Assembly (NCBI RefSeq): GCF_037026715.1
Contig: NZ_JBANCG010000014.1
Span: forward strand, 1 to 64,000
Direction: 5' to 3'
Length of the DNA stretch: 64,000 nucleotides
From: Breoghania sp037026715
GTDB lineage: Bacteria; Pseudomonadota; Alphaproteobacteria; Rhizobiales; Stappiaceae
The number at the start of each line of letters is the position of its first letter. The first letter of the stretch is position 1. The translations under genes and the position numbers were made by a program. A model generated the notes under the pieces. The model had not been told where the DNA came from, did no database searches, and saw only the letters and a list, made by a program, of their open reading frames with translations. Of this stretch, positions 54,545 to 63,882 are shown in pieces.

Positions 54545-56034
54545 TCCGCCGCGATTTTGCCCGACAGCGCCGCCATCGGCAGCCCTGCCCCCGGATGGAC
54601 GCTCCCCCCGGCCAGATACAATCCCTTGAGCGGCCCGCGCGCGGCCGGGCGCCTGAACGACGCCATCCAGCCGTGCGTCACCTCGCCGTACAGCGCCCCG
54701 CCCGTGGCCGGATAGAGCCGATGGAACGTATCCGGTGCCGTCAGCACCTGCGCCCCGCCGTCGCGGCCGAGTGTCAGTCCATTTGCCGAAAGACGGCGGT
54801 CCATCGCTGCCAGACATTTTTCCAACTCGCTTTTCGTGTAGGTGCGCCGATCGCCGTCCGCCGGCAGGTTCATCAGGCAGTAGATCCGCTCCGCAGCTCC
54901 GACGGGCACGCCGGCGGGCAAGGCCCCTGCCGAATCCCGATCTTGCGCGCAGACGTAGACTGTCGGATCGGCGGGTGGTGTCCGATGCTCGAACACAGCC
55001 TTGAATTCGGATTCGTAGTCGTCGGAAAAAAACACGGTGTGGTGGGCAAGGGGCACGCCTTCGGTCCTCGCGAGCCCACAGACAACCAGCGCGGACTGGG
55101 AACGACTGCCAGGAGCGGCGCGTTGACGCCTGCTTTTGCCGCTTGCAAGCAGACCCGACAAGGCGGCGACATCGCCGTTGAAGATGACCTGAGAAGCCGG
55201 AACGACCTCTCCATCCGCCAGCCTGACGCCCGTGACGCGCCGTCCGGATGCGTCGGCGAGGATGGCGTCGACGGGCGTCCCGTTCCGAAAATCCGCCCCT
55301 AGCCCGACCGCCAGTGCAGCGAAGCGTTGTGCCAGCACGTGCATTCCGTGCTTCGCAATCCAGACCCCTTCCCGTTCCACATGGGCGATGAGCATCAGGG
55401 TCGCCGGGGCTAGGTAGGGCGATGATCCACAGTATGTGGCATAGCGGGCGAACAGCTGCTTGAGCCGCTCGTCCGTAAAATAGTCATCGAGTGCGGCCCA
55501 GAGCGTTGAAAACGGTCTTAAGGCGAAGAGCGCACCGGCCTTCGACAGACCGATCCGTCGGGAAAGGCTCACCGGATTTGGGCGCGTCGCGTCGATGAAA
55601 GTGTCTTTCAACAGCGCATGAACCCGACTGCTGTCGGTGGCAAACCGCCGATACCCGTCCGCCTCGCGGCGCCCCGCGAACGCCTCGACCGCCTCGAAAG
55701 TCCTCGCCGGGTCGGCGTAGAGGTCGAGGGACCCGCCTCCGCTCCAATAGTGCCTGGCCAACACATCCGCCTTTTCCAAGGCGAGTTCGTTGTCGAGGCT
55801 GCTGCCGCATCCGGCCAGCAGATCGTCGAAGACCCATTTCATGGTCAGCACGGTTGGTCCGGTGTCGAACCTTCGCCCTCCCGCCGACACTTCGCGAAGC
55901 TTTCCTCCGGGGGCATCGGAGGCCTCCACAACGAGGACCTGGCGGCCCGCCGTGGCCAGCCTCAAAGCCGCCGCAAGGCCACCCATGCCGGCGCCGACGA
56001 CCACGATCCGGTCTTGCGGTTTCGATGAGGCCAC
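54424..56034 (-). CDS. crtD: 1-hydroxycarotenoid 3,4-desaturase
   Basis: A 536-residue FAD-dependent desaturase of the CrtI family acting on hydroxylated carotenoids. It shows VVVGAGMGGLAAALRLATAGR at the N-terminus and LYLAGGSVHPGAGLPMAALSGK near the end. The last 30 residues overlap the crtC coding region in another frame and are probably not conserved. It is divergent from crtE with PpsR-type operators in between. Confidence 0.95.
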   Translation of the reverse strand: MASSKPQDRIVVVGAGMGGLAAALRLATAGRQVLVVEASDAPGGKLREVSAGGRRFDTGPTVLTMKWVFDDLLAGCGSSLDNELALEKADVLARHYWSGGGSLDLYADPARTFEAVEAFAGRREADGYRRFATDSSRVHALLKDTFIDATRPNPVSLSRRIGLSKAGALFALRPFSTLWAALDDYFTDERLKQLFARYATYCGSSPYLAPATLMLIAHVEREGVWIAKHGMHVLAQRFAALAVGLGADFRNGTPVDAILADASGRRVTGVRLADGEVVPASQVIFNGDVAALSGLLASGKSRRQRAAPGSRSQSALVVCGLARTEGVPLAHHTVFFSDDYESEFKAVFEHRTPPADPTVYVCAQDRDSAGALPAGVPVGAAERIYCLMNLPADGDRRTYTKSELEKCLAAMDRRLSANGLTLGRDGGAQVLTAPDTFHRLYPATGGALYGEVTHGWMASFRRPAARGPLKGLYLAGGSVHPGAGLPMAALSGKIAADCLMADLGLGGPNSIGRFRPVAIAGGMWMRPATAASSRSP

Positions 56035-56068
56035 TGGTTGCCCTTCAAGTTGACTTTCATTCCCGATG

Positions 56069-56086
56069 TGTCACTTTATATTGACA
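56069..56086. promoter_or_regulatory. PpsR/CrtJ-type operator, crtD-crtE intergenic (site 1)
   Basis: TGT-N12-ACA with TGTCA and TGACA arms. It lies 35 bases upstream of the crtD start and 51 bases upstream of the crtE start. Confidence 0.85.
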
Positions 56087-56092
56087 GTTTAT

Positions 56093-56110
56093 CGTCAATA
56101 CAATTAGACA
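56093..56110. promoter_or_regulatory. Degenerate second PpsR/CrtJ-type site, crtD-crtE intergenic
   Basis: CGT-N12-ACA, 24 bases centre to centre from the first site (six-base gap). Paired sites at about this spacing are typical of cooperative CrtJ/PpsR binding. Confidence 0.55.
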
Positions 56111-56136
56111 TTCACGCCAAATGAGGGAGCGGCCCC

Positions 56137-57006
56137 ATGGACCTGTCGGAACGCATCGAAACCGGGATGCAGACTGCCATCCGATATGCCACCGCAAACG
56201 GTTGCCCGCAGAAACTGGCAGCCGCGCTGCGTTATGCGGTCTTTCCAGGGGGAGCCCGCGTCCGCCCCAGGCTGTGCCTCGCCGTTGCCTTGGCCTGCGG
56301 CGACCGTGACCCAAGGGTCGCGACCGCCTCCGCAACGGCAATCGAACTGCTGCATTGCGCTTCCCTGGTGCACGACGACCTGCCGTGCTTCGACAATGCT
56401 GCCACCCGTCGCGGCATTCCATCCGTCCACGTCGAATTTGGCGGAGAGATCGCTGTTCTCGTCGGAGATGGCCTGATCGTCGCGGCGTTCGAGACAATTG
56501 CCCGGGAGACCCTGCACGCACCGCATCTGACGGCCCGCATCATCTCCACCGTCGCCAACGCGGTCGGCGCGCCATATGGGCTGGTTGCGGGTCAGGCCTG
56601 GGAAAGCGAGCCGAAGATCGACATCGCCGCATATCATCGCGCCAAGACAGCATCGCTCTTCACCGGTGCCGTATCCACCGGCGCGCTTTCCTCCCAGGGC
56701 AATCCGCTCGACTGGTATGCTCTGGCAGACGCCCTCGGTGCCGCCTATCAGGTCGCCGACGACCTTTACGACGCCATGGACGAAACCGGCAGCATGGGCA
56801 AGCCTGCCGGTCAGGACGCGCTGAATGGCAGACCCAATCTGGTGGCTGAACTGGGCTTGGGAGGCGCGCTGAAACAGCTTCAGGCGCTGGTCGATCAGGC
56901 GGCAGACAGCGTGCCGGAGTGTGACGGCGCCGACATGCTGCGCGCTCTGATCCAAAAGGAGGCCAAGCGCCTCATGCCGGCGAAACTCGCCGCTAGTGCG
57001 GCCTGA
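56137..57006 (+). CDS. crtE: Geranylgeranyl diphosphate synthase
   Basis: Makes GGPP for both carotenoid synthesis and the phytyl tail of bacteriochlorophyll. The 289 residues contain the first Asp-rich motif HDDLPCFDNA, the second DDLYDAMDE and the GGARVRPRLC chain-length region. Start ATG 56137 follows GGAGCG. crtF begins three bases after its stop. Confidence 0.95.
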   Translation: MDLSERIETGMQTAIRYATANGCPQKLAAALRYAVFPGGARVRPRLCLAVALACGDRDPRVATASATAIELLHCASLVHDDLPCFDNAATRRGIPSVHVEFGGEIAVLVGDGLIVAAFETIARETLHAPHLTARIISTVANAVGAPYGLVAGQAWESEPKIDIAAYHRAKTASLFTGAVSTGALSSQGNPLDWYALADALGAAYQVADDLYDAMDETGSMGKPAGQDALNGRPNLVAELGLGGALKQLQALVDQAADSVPECDGADMLRALIQKEAKRLMPAKLAASAA

Positions 57007-57008
57007 GG

Positions 57009-58205
57009 ATGGACGGCCAGGCCGACATTGGTGACAGCCCAGCCAAGGCCGCCAAGCCGGGGCCGGCGATATCGCGATTGCAAACCAGAAAGCCGCTATC
57101 TCTTGGGGCGCGCTTGCGCCAATGGCGCAACGACTTGATCGCGTCCGCGAAATTTCGCAACCAAATGCTGCGGTTTCCAGGGACGCGCTGGCTCGCGCAA
57201 CGAAAGGCGAACGCCCTGTTCCGGCTGACCGCCGGTTTCGTCTTCAGCCAGATCTTGAGCGCCTGCGTAACGCTTGGCGTCCTCGACAGGCTCCGTCGCG
57301 GGATCCTGAGCACAGACGCCCTGGCGGAGGCCTGCCATCTCGCCCCTGCGCGCATGCGGCTGCTGCTGGAGCAGGCCGAACGCCTTGGACTGATCAGGCA
57401 TGCGGGCCGCGACCACTGGACCCTAGCCGATGCGGGCACCGTGGTCGCCGCCGACGCCGGCTTGAAGGCAATGATAGAGCACCACTGCCTTTTCTATCGC
57501 GACCTCGACAGGCCCGCCGAACTATTCGGAACTGCCGAGCGCGATACCGAGCTGAAGCGCTACTGGGCCTATGCCCGTTGCCCGGACCCGTCAGGCATCG
57601 AGACAGAAACGGCGAATGCCTATTCCGGCCTCATGCGAAGCAGCCAGGCGATGATGGCGGACTGCATTCTCGCAGCGCACGATTTCGGCCGTTACGAATC
57701 AATCCTCGATGTCGGAGGCGGCGACGGGACCTTTCTGGCAACGGCCGCCGCCGCCTATCCGGATCTCAAGCTGCAGCTCTTCGATTTGCCGCCCGTCATC
57801 GAATTGGCGCGCCAGCGATTTGCCGAAAGCTGCCTCGTCGAGAGGATCGAATTTCACAGCGGAGATTTTGCGAAGGCCCCGGTCCCAGCATCCGCGGACT
57901 GCGTCTGCCTGACCCGGGTGCTGTGCGACCACGATGACGATCGCGTCCTGACGATACTCACTAACCTCCACGGATCTCTCAAATCCGGAACCCGGATCAT
58001 GGTCGCCGAGGCGATGGCGGGAAAGACCGAAGGCGCCCGGCTCGCTGCGGTCTATTTCAACCTCTACTTCCTCGCTATGGGTTCCGGCAAATGTCGAACT
58101 GATAACGAAATCAGAAACTTGCTGAAATCTGCCGGTTTCAGGCGCCCGTACACAATTGCCACCGCGAGCCCACTCCTGGCCACGCTCGTTTTCGCCACGC
58201 GCTAG
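57009..58205 (+). CDS. crtF: Demethylspheroidene/hydroxyneurosporene O-methyltransferase
   Basis: A 398-residue SAM-dependent O-methyltransferase that methylates the C-1 hydroxyl introduced by CrtC. The SAM site is ILDVGGGDGTFL near residues 235-246, followed by LFDLPPVIELAR. The N-terminal dimerisation region (FRLTAGFVFSQILSACVTLG) is typical of the family. It sits between crtE and bchC. Confidence 0.93.
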   Translation: MDGQADIGDSPAKAAKPGPAISRLQTRKPLSLGARLRQWRNDLIASAKFRNQMLRFPGTRWLAQRKANALFRLTAGFVFSQILSACVTLGVLDRLRRGILSTDALAEACHLAPARMRLLLEQAERLGLIRHAGRDHWTLADAGTVVAADAGLKAMIEHHCLFYRDLDRPAELFGTAERDTELKRYWAYARCPDPSGIETETANAYSGLMRSSQAMMADCILAAHDFGRYESILDVGGGDGTFLATAAAAYPDLKLQLFDLPPVIELARQRFAESCLVERIEFHSGDFAKAPVPASADCVCLTRVLCDHDDDRVLTILTNLHGSLKSGTRIMVAEAMAGKTEGARLAAVYFNLYFLAMGSGKCRTDNEIRNLLKSAGFRRPYTIATASPLLATLVFATR

Positions 58206-58232
58206 CGCCGGGCATCGTCCAGTGTCAAAAAG

Positions 58233-58250
58233 TGTAAAATTTAATTGACA
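58233..58250. promoter_or_regulatory. PpsR/CrtJ-type operator before bchC (site 1)
   Basis: TGT-N12-ACA ending in TTGACA, which is also the -35 box of the promoter annotated here. The binding site therefore covers the -35 element. Confidence 0.82.
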
Positions 58251-58272
58251 CTTCATTGCGTCAATTTACAAT
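58245..58272 (+). promoter_or_regulatory. Sigma-70-type promoter of bchC
   Basis: TTGACA (58245-58250) and TACAAT (58267-58272) with a 16-base spacer, 44 bases upstream of the bchC start. Both boxes lie within PpsR-type sites, a typical repression layout. Confidence 0.65.
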
Positions 58273-58276
58273 TACA
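58259..58276. promoter_or_regulatory. Degenerate second PpsR/CrtJ-type site before bchC
   Basis: CGT-N12-ACA overlapping the -10 box, again with a first half of CGT and 26 bases centre to centre from site 1 (eight-base gap). Confidence 0.55.
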
Positions 58277-58315
58277 CTTCAAGAAACGCCGAACCCAGAT
58301 GCGGGAGGCACGGAG

Positions 58316-59257
58316 ATGTACACCACAGCGGTCGTTTTCCAGGAGCCCGGCTCCCTGCAGGTCAGACGTCTTGCGTTGACCAGGCCGGGCTGCTCGGACG
58401 TGGTCGCTGAATCTCTTCTCAGCGGCATTTCCACGGGCACCGAGAAAATGCTGTTCGATGGCTCCATGCCGCCATTTCCCGGGATGCGCTATCCGCTGGT
58501 CCCGGGATACGAGACAGTCGCCCGCGTCGTCGAAGCGGGACCGGACTCAGAGCACGCGATCGGCGATCTCGTCTTCGTGCCGGGAGCGAACTGCTTCGAA
58601 GATGCGGCAGGCCTCTTCGGCGCAACCGCCGAACGGATCATCCTTCCTGGCGGCCGCGCCATTCCGATCGCAGATGATCTCGCCGAGGACGCAGTCCTGC
58701 TTTCGCTCGCGGCCACTGCCCATCATGCGGTGAAACGTGCCCATGCGCCGGCGGATCTCGTCATCGGACATGGTGTTCTGGGCCGTCTGATCGCCCGCGT
58801 TCAGATCGCTCTTGGTCACAAGCCGCCGCGCGTCCTGGAGACTTCCGCAGATCGCAGGAAGGGAGCGGACGGATATGAGGCGGTTGATGCGGCTTCCGAG
58901 TCCGCCGGCGCGCCTTGTGCCTGCATCATCGACGCAAGTGGCAACCCGGCGGCGATCGATGGCGCCATTGCGCGGCTGGCCAGAGGTGGCGAGCTCGTAC
59001 TCGCCGGGTTCTACGGAGAGCGGGTCGGCTTTGCGTTCGCCCCCGCCTTCATGCGCGAGATCTCCATCTCGCTCGCCAGTGAATTCAAGCCCAACGACAT
59101 TCACGCCGTGCTTGCACTGGTCGCCTCAGGCCGCCTTTCGCTGAAGGGGCTGATCACGCACAGCGCCCGGCCCGCCGACGCGGAAGCCGCCTACCGCACC
59201 GCCTTCGGCGACCCGGCCTGTCTGAAAATGGTAATCGACTGGAGGACTGCCGGATGA
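58316..59257 (+). CDS. bchC: Bacteriochlorophyllide a dehydrogenase (3-hydroxyethyl)
   Basis: Oxidises the 3-hydroxyethyl group of 3-hydroxyethyl bacteriochlorophyllide a. The 313-residue zinc-free alcohol dehydrogenase-like protein starts MYTTAVVFQEPGSLQVRRL at 58316, not at the upstream in-frame 58256. HGVLGRLIARVQIALG marks the NAD-binding region. The ribosome site GCGGGAGGCACGGAG precedes it. It overlaps bchX by four bases. Confidence 0.95.
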   Translation: MYTTAVVFQEPGSLQVRRLALTRPGCSDVVAESLLSGISTGTEKMLFDGSMPPFPGMRYPLVPGYETVARVVEAGPDSEHAIGDLVFVPGANCFEDAAGLFGATAERIILPGGRAIPIADDLAEDAVLLSLAATAHHAVKRAHAPADLVIGHGVLGRLIARVQIALGHKPPRVLETSADRRKGADGYEAVDAASESAGAPCACIIDASGNPAAIDGAIARLARGGELVLAGFYGERVGFAFAPAFMREISISLASEFKPNDIHAVLALVASGRLSLKGLITHSARPADAEAAYRTAFGDPACLKMVIDWRTAG

Positions 59258-60258
59258 CCCTGCACGAGCCGATCGGCCAGCACCAGATGCGCGATTTCCT
59301 GCGCGCGGAAGCGGAGATCGAACCGGATGCCCCGGCAACGGGTCCGGTGACCAAGGAAACGCAGATCATTGCGATCTACGGCAAGGGTGGCATCGGCAAG
59401 AGCTTCACGCTTGCGAACCTCTCCTACATGCTTGCCCAGCTCGGCAAGAAAGTACTGCTGATCGGCTGCGATCCGAAAAGCGACACCACGTCTCTCCTCT
59501 TCGGAGGACGCGCATGCCCGACGATCATCCAGACCGCCTCCAACTGCAAGCAGGCCGGGACGGAAGTCACAATCTCAGATGTCTGCTTCAAGCGGGACGG
59601 TGTCTTCGCGATGGAGCTTGGCGGACCGGAAGTCGGACGCGGTTGCGGCGGACGCGGCATCATCCACGGTTTCGAGACACTCGAAAAACTCGGTTTCCAT
59701 GACTGGGATTTCGACTTCGTGCTGCTCGATTTCCTGGGCGATGTCGTCTGCGGCGGCTTCGGCCTGCCGATCGCGCGCGACATGTGCCAGAAGGTCGTCG
59801 TCGTTGGCTCCAACGACCTGCAGTCGCTCTATGTGGCGAACAACGTCTGCTCAGCAGTGCAATATTTCCGCAAGCTCGGCGGCAATGTCGGCGTGGCGGG
59901 ACTGGTCGTGAACAAGGACGACGGAACCGGCGAGGCGCAAGCCTTCGCAGACGCCGTCGGGATCCCGATCCTTGCCTCGATCCCGCAGGACGAGGACATC
60001 CGCCGCAAGAGCGCCAACTACCAGATCATTGGCAATCCCGACGGGCGCTGGGGGCCTCTCTTCGCCTCGCTTGCCGCCAATCTCGCGTCGGCACCGCCGG
60101 TCCTTCCCAACCCTCTCGATCAGGACGGTCTGCTTGCCCTTTTCGATTCCAGCGAAACAGGGGCCGATTTCCGGCTTCAGCCCGCATTGCCTGAAGACAT
60201 GTGTGCAGCCGGCGCGCTGAACGCTCCGTCTCTCGAAGTCATCTATGACACCGTTTAA
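59254..60258 (+). CDS. bchX: Chlorophyllide reductase iron protein subunit X
   Basis: The NifH-like ATPase that reduces BchYZ for chlorophyllide a C7-C8 reduction. The 334 residues show the P-loop YGKGGIGKS and two Cys ligands for the 4Fe-4S cluster in GRGCGGRGI and DVVCGGFGLP. The ATG overlaps the bchC stop. Confidence 0.97.
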   Translation: MTLHEPIGQHQMRDFLRAEAEIEPDAPATGPVTKETQIIAIYGKGGIGKSFTLANLSYMLAQLGKKVLLIGCDPKSDTTSLLFGGRACPTIIQTASNCKQAGTEVTISDVCFKRDGVFAMELGGPEVGRGCGGRGIIHGFETLEKLGFHDWDFDFVLLDFLGDVVCGGFGLPIARDMCQKVVVVGSNDLQSLYVANNVCSAVQYFRKLGGNVGVAGLVVNKDDGTGEAQAFADAVGIPILASIPQDEDIRRKSANYQIIGNPDGRWGPLFASLAANLASAPPVLPNPLDQDGLLALFDSSETGADFRLQPALPEDMCAAGALNAPSLEVIYDTV

Positions 60259-61816
60259 CCGACCGGACCTGGACATGGATACGCACCCCACGGAGCTTGA
60301 GCTTGAGGCCATCGCAGGCGACGTCGCGTCCGCTGCCGACAGCGGCTGCCACGGTGGAGCAGAACGTTCCAGGGCCGCGGCCCGGGCTGCCGGCAACGAC
60401 GCCCTGATCGACCGCTACGAGGCCGACTATCCGAAAGGACCGCACGACCAGCCGCAATCCATGTGCCCCGCCTTCGGCTCGCTCCGCGTCGGGCTGCGCA
60501 TGCGCCGGGTGGCGACGATCCTTTCGGGGTCCGCTTGCTGCGTCTACGGGTTGACCTTCACCTCCCACTTTTACGGCGCCAAGCGCTCGGTCGGCTACGT
60601 ACCGTTCAATTCCGAGACCCTCGTGACCGGGAAACTCTACGAAGACATCGTAGAGGCCGTGCACACGATGGCCGATCCGGAGAAGTTCGACGCCGTCGTG
60701 GTGACGAACCTCTGTGTTCCCACCGCCTCGGGCATCCCGCTGAAGATGCTGCCCCGCCAGATTGACGGCGTGCGTATCGTGGGCATCGACGTGCCTGGCT
60801 TCGGCGTTCCGACCCATGCGGAAGCCAAGGATGTCCTCTCCGGCGCCATGCTCGCCTACGCGCGCCAGGAAGCGATGGAAGGCCCCGTCCTGCCGCCGCG
60901 CGACGGGCTGAAGGGCACGCCGACCGTCAGTCTCGTGGGCGAGATGTTCCCGGCCGATCCGGTGGTCATCGGCGGCATGCTCGCGCCGATGGGACTGGCG
61001 GCGGGGCCGACCGTCCCGGTTCGCGAATGGCGCGAACTCTATTCCGCGCTCGATTGCGCGGCGGTGGCCGCTATTCATCCCTTCTATACGGCGGCGTTCC
61101 GGGAGTTCAAAGCGGCCGGACGCACTGTCGTGGGCTCCGCTCCGATAGGGCTGGAGGGCACGGATGCGTGGCTGCTTGCCATCGGCGAGGCGTGCGGCGT
61201 CTCGCCAAGGAAGATAGATGCGAGCCGCAATGCCATGTTCGGCGCCATTCGCGCGGCGCTGGCCCAGAACAGCGTCAAAGGTCGCATCACCTTGTCGGGC
61301 TACGAGGGTTCGGAACTGCTGGTCGGCCGACTTCTGGTCGAACTCGGCGCGGACCTGCGCTATGTCGGCACCGCCTGCCCAAAGACACCCTTCAGCCAGG
61401 CCGATGCCGAGTGGCTTGCAGACCACGGCGTCGAGGTGCGCTTCCGCACCTCGCTGGAACAGGATCTGGCCGCCTTCGAGGAATTTCAGCCCGATCTCGC
61501 CATCGGCACCACCCCCGTCGTGCAAAAGGCCAAGGAAAGCGCGACGCCGGCGCTCTATTTCACCAACCTGATTTCCGCCCGCCCCCTGATGGGGCCGGCA
61601 GGCGTCGCCTCGCTGCCGGGTGTTGTCTCGACGGCGATTGCCAGCAAGGACCGCTTCCTGCAGATGCAGGATTTCTTCAAGGGCGTCGGCCACTGCGACA
61701 CGGCCGGCATCTGGCAGGACGTGCCGGAGGACAAGAGCGGCTACCGGGCGAAATACGCCAGGAAGACCCAGAAATCGCAAAACGCGGTCGACAACGGGGA
61801 GAGCGTCGGATGCTGA
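60245..61816 (+). CDS. bchY: Chlorophyllide reductase subunit Y
   Basis: The NifD-like catalytic subunit with BchZ. The 523 residues include MCPAFGSLRVGLRMRR, SGSACCVYGLTFTSHFYG with cluster-ligand cysteines and VVTNLCVPTASGIPLKM. The chosen ATG at 60245 overlaps bchX by 14 bases; a second ATG at 60275 is possible. It overlaps bchZ by seven bases. Confidence 0.95.
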   Translation: MTPFNRPDLDMDTHPTELELEAIAGDVASAADSGCHGGAERSRAAARAAGNDALIDRYEADYPKGPHDQPQSMCPAFGSLRVGLRMRRVATILSGSACCVYGLTFTSHFYGAKRSVGYVPFNSETLVTGKLYEDIVEAVHTMADPEKFDAVVVTNLCVPTASGIPLKMLPRQIDGVRIVGIDVPGFGVPTHAEAKDVLSGAMLAYARQEAMEGPVLPPRDGLKGTPTVSLVGEMFPADPVVIGGMLAPMGLAAGPTVPVREWRELYSALDCAAVAAIHPFYTAAFREFKAAGRTVVGSAPIGLEGTDAWLLAIGEACGVSPRKIDASRNAMFGAIRAALAQNSVKGRITLSGYEGSELLVGRLLVELGADLRYVGTACPKTPFSQADAEWLADHGVEVRFRTSLEQDLAAFEEFQPDLAIGTTPVVQKAKESATPALYFTNLISARPLMGPAGVASLPGVVSTAIASKDRFLQMQDFFKGVGHCDTAGIWQDVPEDKSGYRAKYARKTQKSQNAVDNGESVGC

Positions 61817-63252
61817 TCCTCGACCACGACCGCGCCGGCGGCTATTGGGGCTCGGTCTATGCCTTCACCGCCATCAAGGGCCTGCAAGTCGTCATCGACG
61901 GACCTGTCGGCTGCGAGAACCTGCCGGTAACCTCGGTTCTGCACTACACCGATGCGCTGCCGCCGCATGAACTGCCGATCGTCGTAAGCGGGCTGTCGGA
62001 GGACGAGCTGGGTCAGCACGGCACCGAGAACGCGATGAAGCGCGCGCGCGCGGCGCTCGACCCGGAGCTGCCTGCGGTGGTGGTAACCGGCTCGATCGCC
62101 GAGATGATCGGCGGCGGCGTGACGCCGGAAGGTTCCAATCTCAAGCGTTTTCTGCCGCGCACCATCGACGAGGACCAGTGGCAGAGCGCCGATCGCGCCC
62201 TCAAATGGCTGTGGACCGAGTTCGGCCCCAAGACCCCGCCGAAGCCGCGCGCCCGCAAGGAGGGCGCGAAGCCGAAGGTCAACATCATCGGCCCGATCTA
62301 CGGCACCTACAACATGCCCTCCGACCTCGCCGAGATCCGGCGTCTGGTGGAAGGGTTGGGGGCGGAGGTCAACATGACCTTCCCGCTCGGCAGCCATGTC
62401 GAGGACGTGCGCAAACTGGCCGATGCCGAATGCAATGTTTGCCTTTATCGAGAGTTCGGCAGGCTCTTGTGCGAGACGCTGGACCGGCCCTACCTCCAGG
62501 CGCCGATCGGCCTCCACTCCACGACCGCCTTTCTGCGCACCCTTGGCGAAATTCTGGGGCTGGATCCCGAGCCGTTTATCGCCAAGGAGAAGCACACCAC
62601 CCTGAAGCCTCTTTGGGACCTTTGGCGGTCGGTGACCCAGGACTTCTTCGCCACCGCCAATTTCGCGATCGTCGCCAACGAGACCTACGTGCGCGGCGTC
62701 CGCACGTTCCTGGAAGACGAAATGGGGCTGCCCTGTGCCTTCGCGGTTCCGCGCAAGGCGGGCGCAAAGACGGACAACGGCGCAATCGCAGACCTCGTCG
62801 CGGCGCGAAAGCCCATGGTTCTGTTCGGTTCTTTCAACGAGCGGATGTATATGGCCGAGGCGGGGAGCCGAGGCAGTTTCATCCAGCTCTCCTACCCGGG
62901 CGCGATCGTGCGCCGGCACACCGGCACCCCCGTGATGGGCTATTCCGGCGCCTGCTGGCTGATCCAGGAAATCTGCAACGCCCTGTTCGACATGCTGTTT
63001 CACATCCTGCCGCGCGCCGGCGAGCTTGACGCGATCGAGCCGACGAGCGCGCGCGCCCCGGACATGACCTGGGACGCCCAGGCACAGTCCGCGCTTGAGG
63101 ATCTGATCAATCGGGAACCGGTGCTCGTCCGCATTTCGGCGGCCAAGCGGCTGCGGGAGGCGGCCGAACGGGAAGCCCGGCGAGGAAATGCGTCGCACGT
63201 CGTCTTGGAACATGTCGAGCGGGCATCGGCACGCCCGCCCGTACCAGCCTGA
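61810..63252 (+). CDS. bchZ: Chlorophyllide reductase subunit Z
   Basis: The NifK-like partner of BchY, 480 residues. Signatures are MLILDHDRAGGYWGSVYAFT, DGPVGCENLPVTSVLHYTDA and AECNVCLYREFGRLL. The frame is open to 61027, but MLILDHDRAG at 61810 is the family start. It is followed by pufQ 44 bases downstream. Confidence 0.96.
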   Translation: MLILDHDRAGGYWGSVYAFTAIKGLQVVIDGPVGCENLPVTSVLHYTDALPPHELPIVVSGLSEDELGQHGTENAMKRARAALDPELPAVVVTGSIAEMIGGGVTPEGSNLKRFLPRTIDEDQWQSADRALKWLWTEFGPKTPPKPRARKEGAKPKVNIIGPIYGTYNMPSDLAEIRRLVEGLGAEVNMTFPLGSHVEDVRKLADAECNVCLYREFGRLLCETLDRPYLQAPIGLHSTTAFLRTLGEILGLDPEPFIAKEKHTTLKPLWDLWRSVTQDFFATANFAIVANETYVRGVRTFLEDEMGLPCAFAVPRKAGAKTDNGAIADLVAARKPMVLFGSFNERMYMAEAGSRGSFIQLSYPGAIVRRHTGTPVMGYSGACWLIQEICNALFDMLFHILPRAGELDAIEPTSARAPDMTWDAQAQSALEDLINREPVLVRISAAKRLREAAEREARRGNASHVVLEHVERASARPPVPA

Positions 63253-63296
63253 GATCTGGAACCATGGCGCCTGCGAGATCGAGAGGAGGTTGAGAA

Positions 63297-63530
63297 ATGG
63301 TCTCTATCGCAAGTCCTGAAGAGTTCACCCGCCGCCATCGTGAGCGGGCATCCGAGCGCCTGATGATGAGGCGGCTCTTCTTCGTGGTCTATCCGCTCTG
63401 CCTCGCCGTCGTCACCGTGACCCGGCTCGGCAAGCTCCTCGCCCCCCGCGACGGGACGATAGAGGGGTCCGTTTTCGCCGAGGCGAGAGCATCGGCATAC
63501 GCCCTGTTGGGTTACGCGTTCAGCGTGTGA
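63297..63530 (+). CDS. pufQ: PufQ-like small membrane protein
   Basis: A 77-residue protein with one hydrophobic segment (FFVVYPLCLAVVTVTRLGKLL) and a tail ending SVFAEARASAYALLGYAF, which fits PufQ, an antenna/bacteriochlorophyll trafficking or synthesis factor encoded before pufB. The start has GGAGG upstream. Assignment rests on position and pattern as much as on sequence. Confidence 0.75.
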   Translation: MVSIASPEEFTRRHRERASERLMMRRLFFVVYPLCLAVVTVTRLGKLLAPRDGTIEGSVFAEARASAYALLGYAFSV

Positions 63531-63648
63531 TCCCAAGCCTTTGCCGGTGTTCTCGACGTCGGCAAGAGCCCAGTGGGACTGTTCATCCGGCTTCACTGGA
63601 ACCTGGCCGCGGGGGCCCCGCGGCGTTCGAGACTAGGAGGTGGATTTG

Positions 63649-63870
63649 ATGGCGGAACCATCAAATGTCTCACTTTCGGGTCTGACCGAAAGCGAAGCGC
63701 AAGAGGTCCACGGATTCTTCATCCAAGGCTTCCTGATATTCACGGCGATCGCGATCGTCGCGCATATCCTGGTCTGGCTGTGGCGTCCCTGGATCCCTGG
63801 TCCGGATGGCTATGCCTCTCTTGAAGGCATCAACCAGACGGCTCAGGCGCTTCTGCCGATGCTTGCATAG
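63649..63870 (+). CDS. pufB: Light-harvesting 1 (core antenna) beta polypeptide
   Basis: A 73-residue LH1 beta chain. Typical features are SEAQEVHGFFIQGFLIF, a single membrane helix and AHILVWLWRPW with the bacteriochlorophyll-binding His. It follows an AGGAGG site. The C-terminus is about 20 residues longer than the shortest LH1 beta chains. Confidence 0.96.
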   Translation: MAEPSNVSLSGLTESEAQEVHGFFIQGFLIFTAIAIVAHILVWLWRPWIPGPDGYASLEGINQTAQALLPMLA

Positions 63871-63882
63871 GGGGATCGCAAC

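Noticed and set aside
60239..63213. Long minus-strand frames over bchY and bchZ
   Set aside because: They are shadows of the well-supported plus-strand bch genes.
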